A stretch of 64,000 bases of DNA, from the NCBI GenBank assembly GCA_000349905.1, contig KB722765.1:1-64000 (forward strand). Reading direction: 5' to 3'. Positions 44,162 to 55,585 of the stretch are shown here, piece by piece. The DNA comes from Volvariella volvacea V23. Its lineage: Eukaryota; Basidiomycota; Agaricomycetes; Agaricales; Pluteaceae. Made by a program: the position numbers and the translations under genes. Position 1 is the first letter of the stretch; each line of letters starts with the position of its first letter. The notes beneath the pieces are model-generated. The model saw only the letters and a list, made by a program, of their open reading frames with translations, was not told the origin of the DNA and did no database searches.

Positions 44162-45650
44162 ATGATCTGCTCAAAGACCGTGTTCCGCTGCTTCAAGAAG
44201 ATAGAGCGATGGGGAGACAGACTGACGGGCGCTGCGGGCAAGTACTTTGTGATGCTGGCCATCGTGCTGCTTGCTCTCGGCACAGCGTGTTTCTGTACGT
44301 GCCAATTTCAGCCTCTCTCACAACTCTCATTCTCGGCGCGTGCAGTCGACATCATCCTCCCTAGCATGCGATATCCGATGCTCTCTGGGCCTATATGCGC
44401 TCTCATTGCCCTCAACTTGCACATGCACTACTACTACGCCTGCACCGTACCGCCCGGATACATTGACGACCCACCACCGATCGAGGGCACAGGGATTCTT
44501 TGGGCACGAAGAAGGGGGAACGACCGTGCATCGAGTGCTGGCGTAAGATGGACGGAGAACGACGTGATGGTGACGCAAGCGGGCATGACACAGTGTAGGA
44601 AATGTCTGAAGATGAGGCCAGAGGTTAGCACCCTTCTAGACTCTCAAGCAGCGGAATAGGCTGACGCTACGTCATTTGAGAGAGCTCATCATTGCCGGAT
44701 ATGTAACCGCTGCGTTCTCAAGTACGATCATCACTGTCCAGTAAGTCTGGCATCCTTTTTGCGCGCATATATTCACATCAACTATCTCTAGTGTAGGTAT
44801 CTCCTCTTTGCCTCGGGTTTCTCGGCTAGTTTGTAACTTTCATTGAAGGGATTAATCAATGCGTCGGGATATACAATGAAAGGCATTTCGTTATGTTCAT
44901 GTAAGTCGCTTTTCATGTCCCTTTCCCCACGGGGTAATGACGTCTAGGCACCGAATAGGGCATACATGGTCTTATCCACTCTGTGCTTCTCAGTGTTGGG
45001 ATACAGCAATATGCTCGATGCCCTGGGTCTAACGAGTCAGGTAAAGCACTGTTGCACCACGCCACCACTCTCCTGACGCGTCTTGACCCCTAGTACAACT
45101 GGGAATATCACATGCCCCAGGTCGCTTTCGTCCTGGTGTACATTCTGAGCGCCGTTCTTTGCTTGTGTGTCGCTGTCATGCTTTTATATCATCTTTACGG
45201 CATTTCTTGTGGAGAGACCTCCGTTGAAGCTCAGGACCACGAAGTCTATAGGGCGGTGGCTAAAGATAGGGGAGACGTAGGTCTTCATCTCGCGCTCAAT
45301 ATGTGCAAATGCTAAAGCGGTGTTGTATAGCAATTCATCAACTCCTACGATTTAGGGTATGTTCCTCTCTAATTTTCTGATTGCTCGTTGTCGACCTCCG
45401 TTCAGGAAAAGGAAAAACTTGCAACTCTTCTTCAACATCGGGCCAGATGGATAGTGAGCCTTTCCTTCTATTAGCCCTTTACTCGAACAACTCATTGGAC
45501 CATCGCAGTCCACTATATACCCTCATACTGCCTTTACGCATTTTACCATATACTGATGGTCGTGCTTGGGCACGAAGAGCGGGTTACGAAAGGCATCACG
45601 GAATCCGCAGAGGTGAAGAAATGACGGATGAGGATGACGACGATGACTAG
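44162..45650 (+). CDS. DHHC-type protein S-palmitoyltransferase
   Basis: A membrane enzyme that attaches palmitate to cysteines of target proteins. Exons 44162-44294, 44346-44623, 44660-44740, 44792 (one nucleotide), 44849-44900, 44959-45040, 45094-45276, 45331-45356, 45406-45453 and 45509-45650 sum to 341 residues in one frame. The Cys-rich domain reads CRKCLKMRPE, RAHHCRICNRCVLKYDHHCP and WINQCVGIYNERHFVMFM, with catalytic DHHC. Four membrane spans: near residues 30-48, 55-75, after HFVMFM, and FVLVYILSAVLCLCVAVM. The tail is acidic. The Trp codon of HHCPW needs a single T exon at 44792; a simple 108-nt intron would shift the frame. The exact Pfa subtype is undecided. Confidence 0.9.
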
Positions 45651-45956
45651 GTTTTAACATCAACCTTCTCGCTTATTGGGTGCCACTACCAAAAGATCAA
45701 ATACTCTTATCGCGCATCGAGTACATTTCGTCATCGATAAACTAGGCATCGTCATCTAATCACACATCCTCTCGCAATAGTTACAGACTATACATATCTA
45801 AATCTGTGAGTACCCTTCTGTTCTTTGCCATCTACATGGAGGGAGGAATGCATCGGCCTCCATTCACGAAATATTTGATGAAGCATCGTGCCGGGGCCAT
45901 ATGACACTCCGCATGATATTGGAGGACACGGTATCTGTGATATCCGTCTTCTAGCA

Positions 45957-46555
45957 TCATGGGGGAGTCGATTGATTAACGTCCGGCTTTTGAGTCACGC
46001 TCGTCGTGAACAATATTCCTGATTTCAATTTTCTTTTCTTTTTTTAATCCCTAGTGCTCTTGGAATAGTGGCTGATGTGTTTGCTTTTGTGCTGCAGATT
46101 TGTCGTCGTTCATTTTCTTTTTTTGGAACTGGCACTAAATTTGCTGTCGTTTTTCACATTTCAATGAAATGGACTTGTTGGAGTTTGATACGTCTTTTGG
46201 CTGAATATCTTGCTTGTGTAACACCAATGGGGAGGAATCAGTATCCCAGAAGAAAATTGAAGAAAAGTAATTGAAAAATAACTTGGTTACCCAATAGGGA
46301 AAAGATCATTCAAAAAATAGTTCAATCACTTATCCATCTTGTGTCCATGGACATAGTGTCTGGTATGTATCTTCTAGCTTCACGGGGAGTTGATTAATCC
46401 GGCACTGAGTAATGAGTACTGAATCATGCTGGTCGTGAGCAATATTTCTGATTTTAAAATTTTAACCGCCTTCCCATTGGAATATTGGCTGATATATATA
46501 TATTTTCAATGAAACCGACTCGTTGGAGTTTGATATGTCTTTTGACTGACTCTGA
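45957..46555. repeat. Tandem direct repeat in the DHHC to SnoaL-C interval
   Basis: Two related blocks, about 45957-46210 and 46378-46555, share (in order) a gattgatta-like start, a tcgtgaacaatattcctgatt block, ttggaatagtggctgat and aatgaaatggacttgttggagtttgata. The second copy is shorter and has a (ta)n stretch. Neither encodes a protein. No terminal structure was found. Confidence 0.7.
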
Positions 46556-46822
46556 ATGTCAAGTGCGCCTTTATACGGAGTGTTCTCCACTATAGGTATG
46601 ATGAGCGCTAGTCGTCACTCGAGCTGCTCTTGAATCGATTCGCGTGCATGAGAGTTGCTATATGCACCAATTGATTCCCACGTGACCCAGTTGTTGAGCC
46701 TGGTTTTTGTACTCCAAATTTCTTGCCCGTGGTCAGTCCTGTTCAGTAAGTGCGTATTCTATTGCATTCTCTAGACGTCTAACGGCGACACAAAGGACCC
46801 TCTATCTACTTCTAAGTCCACT

Positions 46823-47573
46823 CTAGTTGGATGGAGGAGGGAGGGGCTCAGCGCCCTCGGGTATAGTCACAAGATCGCGGACCATAGCAGAGTCGAGGTA
46901 GGCACTACACCACAATTCAGTCAGATCATATGCGTATTCAGCTCTTTAGTGAAGGATGCTTACCGGACGTGGGTGATCTTCCTGTCTTGGTTGAAGACGA
47001 CCACCCAGGCGTAGCGGCAGTCGTATGCGTAGCCGTATTTGGAGACGATTGGCTGGCCTACAGAGTTCTGAGCCCTAATTGGGTGGTGAGTTTTTAATGT
47101 GGCCAGTTTGGTTGCGCAGTAGTACTTACTGGAGTTCGACGACTGCAACGTTGCCAGTGATCACGGGCTCGAAGACTCGGACGAGTCTGATGGGTTCGTA
47201 TAGAAGGGTGTTCACAACATTGAATGTGGCAGAACGGAAGTCTGATCATGGGCGAAACCAATTAGCCATTCTAATCCGAGCACATAGAGTCATGTTTGAT
47301 GAGCTCACCAGCCAAGGAAGTGTATCGACCAGCCAATGGGTTGGTCCTGAACTCATCAAGAGGGTTCGAAACCACCCAATCGACATCGGGCATGACATAG
47401 TTGTCAAAGAACTCTGCAGAGTTGCCGGTTCCAAGGGGGGTGAATATTTCCTTGACATATTCAGCAGTGATGCGACGACGACCCCAATGGCGGGACTCGA
47501 TGTCGATGGCGGTGTCGGCAGAGACAAAGGTGGTGAGTGCGAGGAGAGGGAGGAGGAGCTTTGCAGAAAACAT
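46823..47573 (-). CDS. Secreted NTF2/SnoaL-like protein (copy C)
   Basis: Exons 47573-47309, 47241-47130, 47074-46964 and 46904-46823 have the same sizes as copy A (265, 112, 111, 82), giving 189 residues. Signal peptide MFSAKLLLPLLALTTFVSA, then ESRHWGRRRITAEYVKEIF. The fold core and the EPLPPPSN tail are conserved. I count one difference from copy D in the first 88 residues (SAEFF against SSEFF). No MDR gene lies directly beside it; the next gene is the truncated kinase. Confidence 0.92.
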
Positions 47574-47666
47574 TGCAGATGAGGTGTCTAGTTGGGAAGT
47601 CTAGTTGAGGAAAACTGCTGAGTCTGAGTCGATGCTGTTGGTATGGTGTCATGATACGCAGGTGGC

Positions 47667-47672
47667 TTTATA
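47667..47672 (-). promoter_or_regulatory. TATA box of SnoaL-like gene C
   Basis: TATAAA on the minus strand, 94 bp upstream of the start. The leader after it (cagcagttttcctcaactagac) is almost the same as in genes A and D. Confidence 0.65.
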
Positions 47673-48229
47673 CCTCCACGAAAGGACCATGCCAAGATGC
47701 ACAACTCGCACTCAAGACTCGACTTAACCCCAATTCCGTGCTCACGCAAATGTCGGACGGAATTAACGCAGCGCCAACCTTGGAGACCTACCTGCTTACC
47801 ACTGCCAGAGAGCGGATGCGGCTTCAGTGATGCCCAGACACTGTTCCATCATGGATTTACCCTGACCTTGATCGAGCTAAAAGGCAATTTTTCACGCCTG
47901 CCTCTCAATGTGCGACTTACGCTGGCAAGTGTACATGTGCGCAGGAGCGGGCCATGGTGGTCTTGTCACCTCTTGGACCTTGACCCATGGTGAGGCGCGC
48001 TGGTGCAAAGTCTTGTCCCGAGGGGTAGGGAGGCGACACTCAGGTCCGTCGTGGTGAAAATATGTGGCCAAGGAGGTAATTTGAATTATATGTAGACCCA
48101 CATACTTGCGATTATCGCTCGTTGTTATGGGTGGATTGCAGCTCAACTAGGTAGAAGAGGGAGTAAGTGCCGTGCTCACTAGAGTCGTTAAATTCCACCG
48201 CCCAGCACTCCGAACCTAATGACCCATTT

Positions 48230-48440
48230 TCATTTTGAGTGTGCATCCCTGAATTCCAAGGTGATGCACCCCTTCAGCCTTTTTGATGACGTTTACCGTA
48301 TATTGCAGATTATGATGGGAACCCATTCAATCATTCCACGTATCAGATCAAACAGAACTGATGGAAAATCGCTCGCTACATAATTGGCGAACGCGGGGAA
48401 GAAGTGAGTAGGCTACCCTTTACTCTTTATCCCCATCGGT
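48230..48440. repeat. Duplicated far-upstream flank of SnoaL-like genes
   Basis: About 200 bp (with catccctgaattcca, caaacagaactgatggaaaatc and ggggaagaagt) resemble 54582-54790 upstream of copy D, and a shorter part resembles 60900-61020 upstream of copy E. The duplicated segment therefore reached at least 0.6-0.8 kb upstream of the coding region. Confidence 0.65.
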
Positions 48441-48764
48441 TGGAAGAAACGTCATCAGTTGGGATGTTATAAGCGTAGTGATCCGCAGGAAGGTCGCTGG
48501 TGCTGAGTGCGGGGCCATCATCGTCACCAGCCTGAGCATTTTGTAGCGTCAAATCCGGTGGCTCATTGTTGTTGAAAATACAATCCTATGGCGAGAAAAT
48601 TTAATTCTGACTTGTGCGGAGAGATGGCACCTATATATGCATACTTCATTACGACGAATTAGTCTGTGCTTTTGTTGGTCGAAACCCTGAGTCCCAGCTC
48701 AGCTCACGAATTTGTAAGATGGAGTCTATGTGTTGATCCTCAACGTCAACAAGCGTCCAGCGCA

Positions 48765-50640
48765 TCAATGGTACAATTTATTCGAAACAAACCACAGTTT
48801 CTCTCGCTTCTTCCAACAATAAATGTCCCAGCACTCTTGTGAAAAGCGGTCGCGAAACTTAGGAGGTATATCAACGGTACCAAGCCTCGGGACAGGAAGA
48901 ATGGGGCGCTAGAAAGGTTTAAGTTGACAGACAATAGAGGAAAGGGCGTGCATATAGCTTACGTTAGGTTCTTCAGCGTACTGATCTGTGTTAGCCATAT
49001 CAGATTTGAAGCGCTTCTGAACGAAAATCAGGTAAATTTTGAACCACTGTGAAGTAGAGCAACTGGAGTAGACTTACCCTTGGATCTGATTGTTGATCCG
49101 AGGACTCCAATGGGCATTTATTCGAATTTGGAGGTGCGCTTGATACGAAAGGCTAGGCAATGTGGTTTAGGGCAATGGTTCTTCGACATTTATGGCATCA
49201 TGCAATTTACGCTGGCTGGTAAAAGTTGGGCATGCGTATACTCATCGCCTGACACTTGCGTCTCCGTCTTTACTGGTAGAGGATTTTTTCTAGAGCGATT
49301 GGGTCCCCCTCCTTACGGAGTCTCCGAATCTCCTTCAACAGAAGCCTCTGCATATAGTCGTGCAGATGGAATTCATACTCCTCTCCCGACCCTGTCCCAG
49401 CGATATTGTACTAAGGGATCCTCAAATAGCAGAGTATGGAGTCCAACATTTTGCGGAGTGGGTCAAACCTGGAACCTTGGGGGAAATAGTCGACGGGGAA
49501 GCTTCCAGGGTCTATGAAAGGCCGCGACGTCCTTTCGCCTCACGTTTTGCACTGAGATACTGGAATAGCTTTTCCCTGCCTCGTTTCAAATGCCTCCCCC
49601 TCCGATTCCGCTATCATATCATTGTAAGGCCATAGTCGATTGAAAAAAAGGATCAAGATGAAGAAGACGGATTCCGCATCGTGTACGGTGCCATGCTTGA
49701 ACGATTTACCTGAGTTATTTGGAGTATTTCTTAGAGCAAGCGATTCGAGTTGCTTTTGATAATAATCGTCCCAAAAGGCTTTCTCCCGTGCATCTGCATA
49801 TTTATCAATGCTATGAACTGCATCTTGGATTATCTTGATTTCATTTGGTCTAAACATGCGTATAGACATAGTGGCAGGTGTAATGACGTCGCTCGCCATA
49901 AACATGGGCGTACCTTGTGATAAACTCAATAAGTGACCACAAATGACCTATTAACTGGACGTACAGTGCATTCCTCAACTCATCTCCATTATTCCTAAGA
50001 TCGGTTGCATGATCAAAACCAGTTAGCGCAACCTTAACTCGACCTCTAAAAAATAAGTGTTGTGCCGAATAATGCACTCCATAACCTACGATTTCTTGCA
50101 TCCAATGTCGCACATGAATTTATAATTGTGGTGTCTAGGGGTATTCAGGGTATCTTCTGACGCTACCTCTGCAGCTCGATGCGTGTTTGTCAATGCCACA
50201 GTTAGCCAACCTATCGTACAACCTCGTGGAGGGAGAACATTCGTCCAACTTACATCACGGTGCATGACCCCCTTCTCATGCACTAAGTAGCGCAATACTA
50301 AAGCCCCTATCTGTCGGCTCAGAGAAGGGCGACGTAACGACGAGCTCACCTCCGAGGAGGTCGTACATGGCCTCCAGGAAATTCAGCACAGAACCAGCCG
50401 AGCGAAGAGGCCTTCCAACTGTTTTCAACACAAGCAAGGTACCTGTCCGACCGCCTTCGATCTCTACAAGCTTGTCCACCGATAGCGTGGCGTCGATTTG
50501 TACTACGCCAGCGTGCCTTCGAACCTTGTCAAGATCGCATGCTCTCTTCCTAGTTGATTGCTTGAGTACCAAGCAATCTTGACGACTAGATTCTGGGTTC
50601 CATTTGACGCCAAAGCGCAAAATATTTGCGATCAGCGCCC
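48765..50640 (-). pseudogene. FunK1-type protein kinase, N-terminal part missing
   Basis: Family of fungal protein kinase-like proteins expanded in Agaricomycetes. Visible from the 5' side: LVLKTVGRPLRSAGSVLNFL, EAMYDLLG, a 64-nt intron, RYLVHEKGVMHRDVSWTNVL with the catalytic HRD, FDHATDLRNNGDELRNAL (a degenerate metal-binding motif) and GTPMFMASDVI. After further splice-like steps come HLHDYMQRLLLKEIRRLRKE and a tail with PRLGTVDIPPKFRDRFS and ECWDIYCWKKR. The N-lobe with its ATP-binding lysine is absent between here and the MDR gene at 51086, and the frame between NVLPPRG and FDHA needs unproven splicing. I treat it as a 5'-truncated relic; it could still be expressed. Boundaries are approximate. 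Confidence 0.65.
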
Positions 50641-51085
50641 CTTCTAATGAAGATCAGTAGGAATTCAAACACATCATCTCCAAGTTGAATTTCAAGGGTT
50701 TGGCACGTTCGACTACGCCTTTAGAGAGTAGGATACCAAGATAAGGCTCCCGCTTCTCCTCCGTTGAAACAAGAATCATGCAAAAGTAGAGTTTCGGGGT
50801 ATTATACCCCTCTCTTGATGCTGGATCTGCCTTTTGGGACTACTGATCTCAGTAGGAGTTTCCCCTCTCAGACCTAGACAGGGGAAACGTTAGGGGCATC
50901 GCTGGCTATAAACAATAGTGAACGCATTGGTCTGCAGTGGATTAGGAGGACTTGATGTACTTTTAAATTCTTGCCCTCCTTCCTAGACAGGTAATAGTAG
51001 GAAGCAAGCAATCGCTCGTTATATTGAAGTAATCAGAGATAGACAGCCAGTAGATGAACATAGAGAAGGGAGGGTATAGACAACT

Positions 51086-52350
51086 TTATGCATCGTTGGG
51101 CCTTACGACTAGTTTAACCCCAGATACACCATTAGCTTCCAATCTTTTCAAACCCTCGTCGATACCCTTCAATCCACCAGGGAGGACTTCAGTATGCGTA
51201 GTCTGTGGGCAGAAGTTAGCACCTTGAATATCATTCACGTAGAGAAAGATCACGTACTCTGATGGTGCCATTTCTAATCCATTCTTCCAAGAAGAGGTAA
51301 GCATCCTCCAGGATATGCTTATGAGCCGGGTCGTCTCGAACTCCGACGACTGGAAGGACTTGCTTCCCGCTTCCTTCTTTTTCTTTTAGTGTTGGAGCTA
51401 ATACAAGGCCTACTTTTCCACCATCGTCGACGGCATCGTATGCAGCTTGTTGCGTTTCGGCACTCGAGATGACATCAATGATGTAAGGAACACCAACTGA
51501 GCCGGTGATGGCACGAACAACTGAAGGTAGAGAAGAAAGAGGGGTGGTCTGGCGGTCGATAACGTGAGTTGCGCCAAGAGATTTAAGGTGCGCTTCGTGT
51601 TTAGCGGAGGCGTAGGTGATGATTGGGGAAAACGCAGAGAGCTTGGCGAGTTGTAGGCCTGGGGATATACCGTTAGATCTGGGTTATTATGCTATATAGC
51701 TCGGCGTACCATATTGACCAACCGAGCCCGAACCACCAATTATAACGAGGGGCACACCAGAGTATTTTCCGGCACCACCATAAGTAGTGGTGGGTGGGGT
51801 AAACCCGAGCTTGTGATAAAGGGATAGATAGATGCACGTAAAGGCAACTGGGATTGTAGACGCGTCATCATAGGTGGCGTTCTCCGGTATCTGCTGGGAC
51901 TTAGTAATCCATTGGACGATACCAAAGAAAATGCACAAACCTTAGCACCAATAGCTTGATCAGCTAACGTGTATTGCTGGTAAGCTGCATATCGATTAAC
52001 ACTGGCGCCTTGGAAGAAACTGGGATTTTTTTATGACACTCGTGGTCAGTACGCCGAATCACAGTATCGAATGTAATAACCCACATCTTATCTCCAACTT
52101 TAAAACGAGTGACACCAGCTTCCACTTTAACGACGTCGCCTGCAATGTCGGAACCCAGGATGGCTGGGTACTCTTTCACAAAGACGTTGTATTTCTTAAT
52201 TTTCCAGTCCACAGGATTCAACGCGATCGACCTGATTTTGACCAGCAATTCACCCTCCTCGGGCGTGTAGACTTCTGTGTCTTCAACAACTAGATTGCCA
52301 TGAGGAGCGTCTAAGAAGAGCGCTTTTTGCGTCTTTGGGGTGTCGGACAT
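51086..52350 (-). CDS. MDR-family NAD(P)H oxidoreductase (copy B)
   Basis: Five exons with the same phases as copy A. Exon 1 starts at 52350 (MSDTPKTQKALFLDAPHGNL) and carries VKIRSIALNPVDWKIKKYNV and AILGSDIAGDVVKVEAG. Exon 2 begins IFFQGASVNRYAAYQQYT. Exon 3 holds the dinucleotide-binding loop VIIGGSGSVGQY. Exon 4 has DVISSAETQQAAYDAVDDG and GGKVGLVL. Exon 5 ends SGVKLVVRPNDA. No catalytic zinc cysteines and no signal peptide. The first intron starts GTGGGT, as in copy A. Downstream of SnoaL-like gene D on the same strand. Confidence 0.92.
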
Positions 52351-52411
52351 GGTGTTGGTGCGGAAGTGTTACTGAAGGCTTTGATTGGAGGATAGAAAGA
52401 GATGAGTATCT

Positions 52412-52448
52412 GATGCCCTCTTTGGTCGGCGTCGTGTAGCGTTATATA
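52412..52448 (-). promoter_or_regulatory. MDR core promoter copy B
   Basis: On the minus strand TATATA (52448-52443) is followed by accaaagagggcatc (52426-52412), the same arrangement as upstream of copies A and C. Start codon 62 bp further on. Confidence 0.65.
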
Positions 52449-53271
52449 CCCTAGAGGTATTGTGAATTAGAACGCCACGTCAGGTCTGCACCCTTCAGCT
52501 CCCCAAAGCGAGCTTGCTGACAGTAGCATGCCACAGGCAAGTTTCATTACCGATTCGTCGAGAACATTCCTCTTCTCTTGTAGTACGCCTCGTCTCTGTA
52601 ATCCAACTCGACTCAACTGAGTCAACTACTCAGAAGTGAAGCGGGCAGCAGCCCGAGGCCATAAACGTAGGGAAGCGTTGAATGACAATCTGTCAGCTGC
52701 CCCAGCGCTATCGAGCGCAAATGAATGGATTGCGATAAATAGACCCTGTCAGTGTGAAATCAAGTGCTTATTAACTGGACCGCCTTAACTCCCCCGAGCA
52801 GGGATCCGGTGTCTTTACTGCCGTAGTTGAGTAAGCAGGACCTGGCAGATGACACTCGATGTCGACATCGCCCAAGGACGAGTAGCGTACTGTATTAGGT
52901 GGGCGTCAAGTAGCGAAGAAGATACTTGCGAGAATTGCCGTTCACCGTGGCACCCAGAGCTTGGTGTGCCTGTATTCAAGCGGAGATCCCGGCAGATCCC
53001 GATCCAGCGAACGTCAGCGGAATTACAGCATCCGACTACTACAACTTACAAGTCGTTGACATGTCATCGTTAGGGTAAACGGATGCCACAATTCCAAAAG
53101 ACGCAACGGGAGACCGTAAAACGACTGCTTTTCTCTTTGCAGGGGCACTCCCGGTGCCCTTGATTCACAAGTAATCAGACAAGTTGTTCGTGTCACGGTC
53201 ATCTGCACTGGCGGTGAGTCTATTGCTTGGGTATTTGTACGGTCACAAGAACAATGATCTAATATTCTAAT
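52449..53271. other. Spacer between MDR copy B and SnoaL-like D
   Basis: About 820 bp without a gene. Near 52565-52620 it shares gtctctgtaatccaa with the matching spacer of the other pair (about 58961-58975), a trace of the common origin of the two pairs. Confidence 0.5.
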
Positions 53272-54019
53272 CTAGTTGGATGGAGGTGGGAGGGGCTCAG
53301 CACCCTCAGGAATGGTGACGAGGTCGCGGACCATAGCAGAGTCGAGGTAGGCGCTGCATTGCAATCCGATCAGACTATGGTTTTATCGGCTTTTTGTTGA
53401 AGATTACGCACCGGACATGAGTGATCTTCCTGTCTTGGTTGAAGACAACAACCCAGGCATAGCGACAGTCGTATGCATAGCCGTATTTGGAGACGATTGG
53501 CTGGCCTACAGAGTTCTGAGCCCTACGTTGATCGTAAGTTTCCATTATGACCGGTTAAGGTGTGAGAGAGTGCTTACTGGAGTTCGACGACTGCAACGTT
53601 GCCGGTGATGACGGGCTCAAACACTCGAACGAGTCTGATGGGCTCGTAGAGAAGAGTGTTAACAACATTGAATGTGGCAGCACGGAAGTCTGATCACGGG
53701 TGAGGCCAATCAGCCGTTCTAATGCGAATACAGAGTCATACTTGGTGAACTCACCAGCCAAAGAGGTGTATCGACCAGCCAATGGGTTGGTCCTGAACTC
53801 ATCAAGAGGGTTCGAAACCACCCAATCGACATCGGGCATGACATAATTGTCAAAGAATTCTGAAGAGTTGCCAGTTCCGAGGGGAGTGAATATTTCCTTG
53901 ACGTATTCTGCAGTGATACGACGACGACCCCAATGGCGGGACTCGATGTCAATAGCGGTGTCGGCAGAGACAAAGGTGGTGAGTGCGAGGAGAGGGAGGA
54001 GAAGCTTTGCAGAGAACAT
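53272..54019 (-). CDS. Secreted NTF2/SnoaL-like protein (copy D)
   Basis: Exon 1 (54019-53755), then three exons as in copy C, ending with TAG at 53274-53272; 189 residues. Signal peptide MFSAKLLLPLLALTTFVSA, SRHWGRRRITAEYVKEIF, VDWVVSNPLDEFRTNPLAGR, YDCRYAWVVVFNQDRKITH and EPLPPPSN. Almost identical to copy C in the first exon, so the two separated recently or are homogenised by gene conversion. It lies 921 bp upstream of MDR copy B on the same strand. Confidence 0.92.
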
Positions 54020-54123
54020 TGTGTTGTCTAAGAGATTGAGGAGTCTAGTTGGAAAGTCTAGTCGAGGAAAGCTGCTGAATCTGAGTTGGTGCTGTTGGTT
54101 TGTCGTCGTGGAATGCAGGGGGT

Positions 54124-54129
54124 TTTATA
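54124..54129 (-). promoter_or_regulatory. TATA box of SnoaL-like gene D
   Basis: TATAAA on the minus strand, 105 bp upstream of the start, in the context ggaggTATAAAaccccctgc. Confidence 0.65.
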
Positions 54130-55585
54130 CCTCCAAATCCATGCCAAGATGGACGACCAGATTCCACTTTCCTTCACATTCGGTACGGAATGTGAGATCG
54201 AGAGGAGAGTAGGAGGTGATGCCTAGAAACTGCATCGTCGCGATTCATCAGGCGTTTACCTCGAACTTGAACCTCTTTTCACAAGCTAAAAGGCAATTTT
54301 GCACGGATGCGGACGATGGGACTTGGCACGGGCGTAGTCTGGTCTCATGCACTAGTTCTGGGGCTTGTCCCGAGTGGGAGCTCAGCCGGCACTCAGGTCC
54401 GTTCCGCTGCAAAGTGGGTAGGTGGGTATTGATTGTAGAGATCCACTAGTCTGCATTTACTATTTGCAATTATTCATTATACGCAGCTATACGGCGTTGA
54501 CGTGGTGGCCTGTTTTAAATGAAAAAGAAGTATGACGCTCAGTCGAATCCTACCTTGACTTCCTCAATCAGTGAATTCACTTTCATTTTGAATTCGCATC
54601 CCTGAATTTCAAAATGACGCACAACCTCATCTCTTTCTTTTGATGACGTCTGCAGAGGTGATGGACTGCCACGCAATCAGTTCGCGTATCATATCAAACA
54701 AAGCTGATGGAAAATCTCTAGTTGTTCCTTAGCGAACGCAGGGAAGAAGTAAGTTCGCTTACACTTTACTCTCTAACCCCATCTGATGGCGTGGCGTGAT
54801 CCTCTTGACTCTTTTCAGAGGATGTAGTGATCCGTAGGGGCGCACTGTAGAGGACGCTTAAAGTGCCCCACTGGTATTCCTCATGATGGTGGAGTCTGTC
54901 CAGAGTTTCGACTCATAGCACTGGGCTAGGCGTTAATGGTACCGGTGGCAAAAAGCCCCTGGAGTCCGCATGCTCTCCATATACTCGAGGTGTCAGTGCC
55001 AGCTGTCCGCGCAGAAATTTTTCAGGGACGGTCGTGATGCTCGTTGCGGAATGTATCTTGACCTTATTGACCCGGGGAGATATTAAATCAAGCTGCCAAC
55101 GACACAATGGCGTTTCCAGTCGTCAGTATACGGCCTCTCCCACGACCTAAGCTTGCTCTGGATTCCTCTTCTCACCATTCTATCGGAAACTAATCTGGAG
55201 TATCGTATTGGCCATTGTCGATGAGATGCAGGACCTTGCGCGGCCTTGAAGGACCTAGGGACTGCGTATGAGCGTCTTTTGGTGGACAAATCACTTGTGT
55301 GTCGCCCTGCACGGTGGGGATTGGGGAAGAAGGTCACGACAACTACCCAAACGCGCCAGGTCGTTGTCGTTATTCAAACCCAAAATAGTTATGAGCTTCT
55401 AGTCTAGTTAGCCCTCCGACTCAACCCGGGATAATTGCTGGGTATTAGTGGCGATCCCGAAGTAGGTTACTCAACCCCTCGACTCGATACACGAGCGCAT
55501 GGTGTCGTACACAGTCGAATTCTTAATGAATTAACCTTTCAATTGGGTATAAAAAGTGATGGCCGTTGCAACCTTGATGTATCAG
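54130..55585. other. Intergenic, duplicated SnoaL upstream flank
   Basis: The 54582-54790 part matches 48230-48440. The rest, to the end of the F-box gene, has only short frames (longest 84 codons). Nothing else recognised. Confidence 0.5.
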
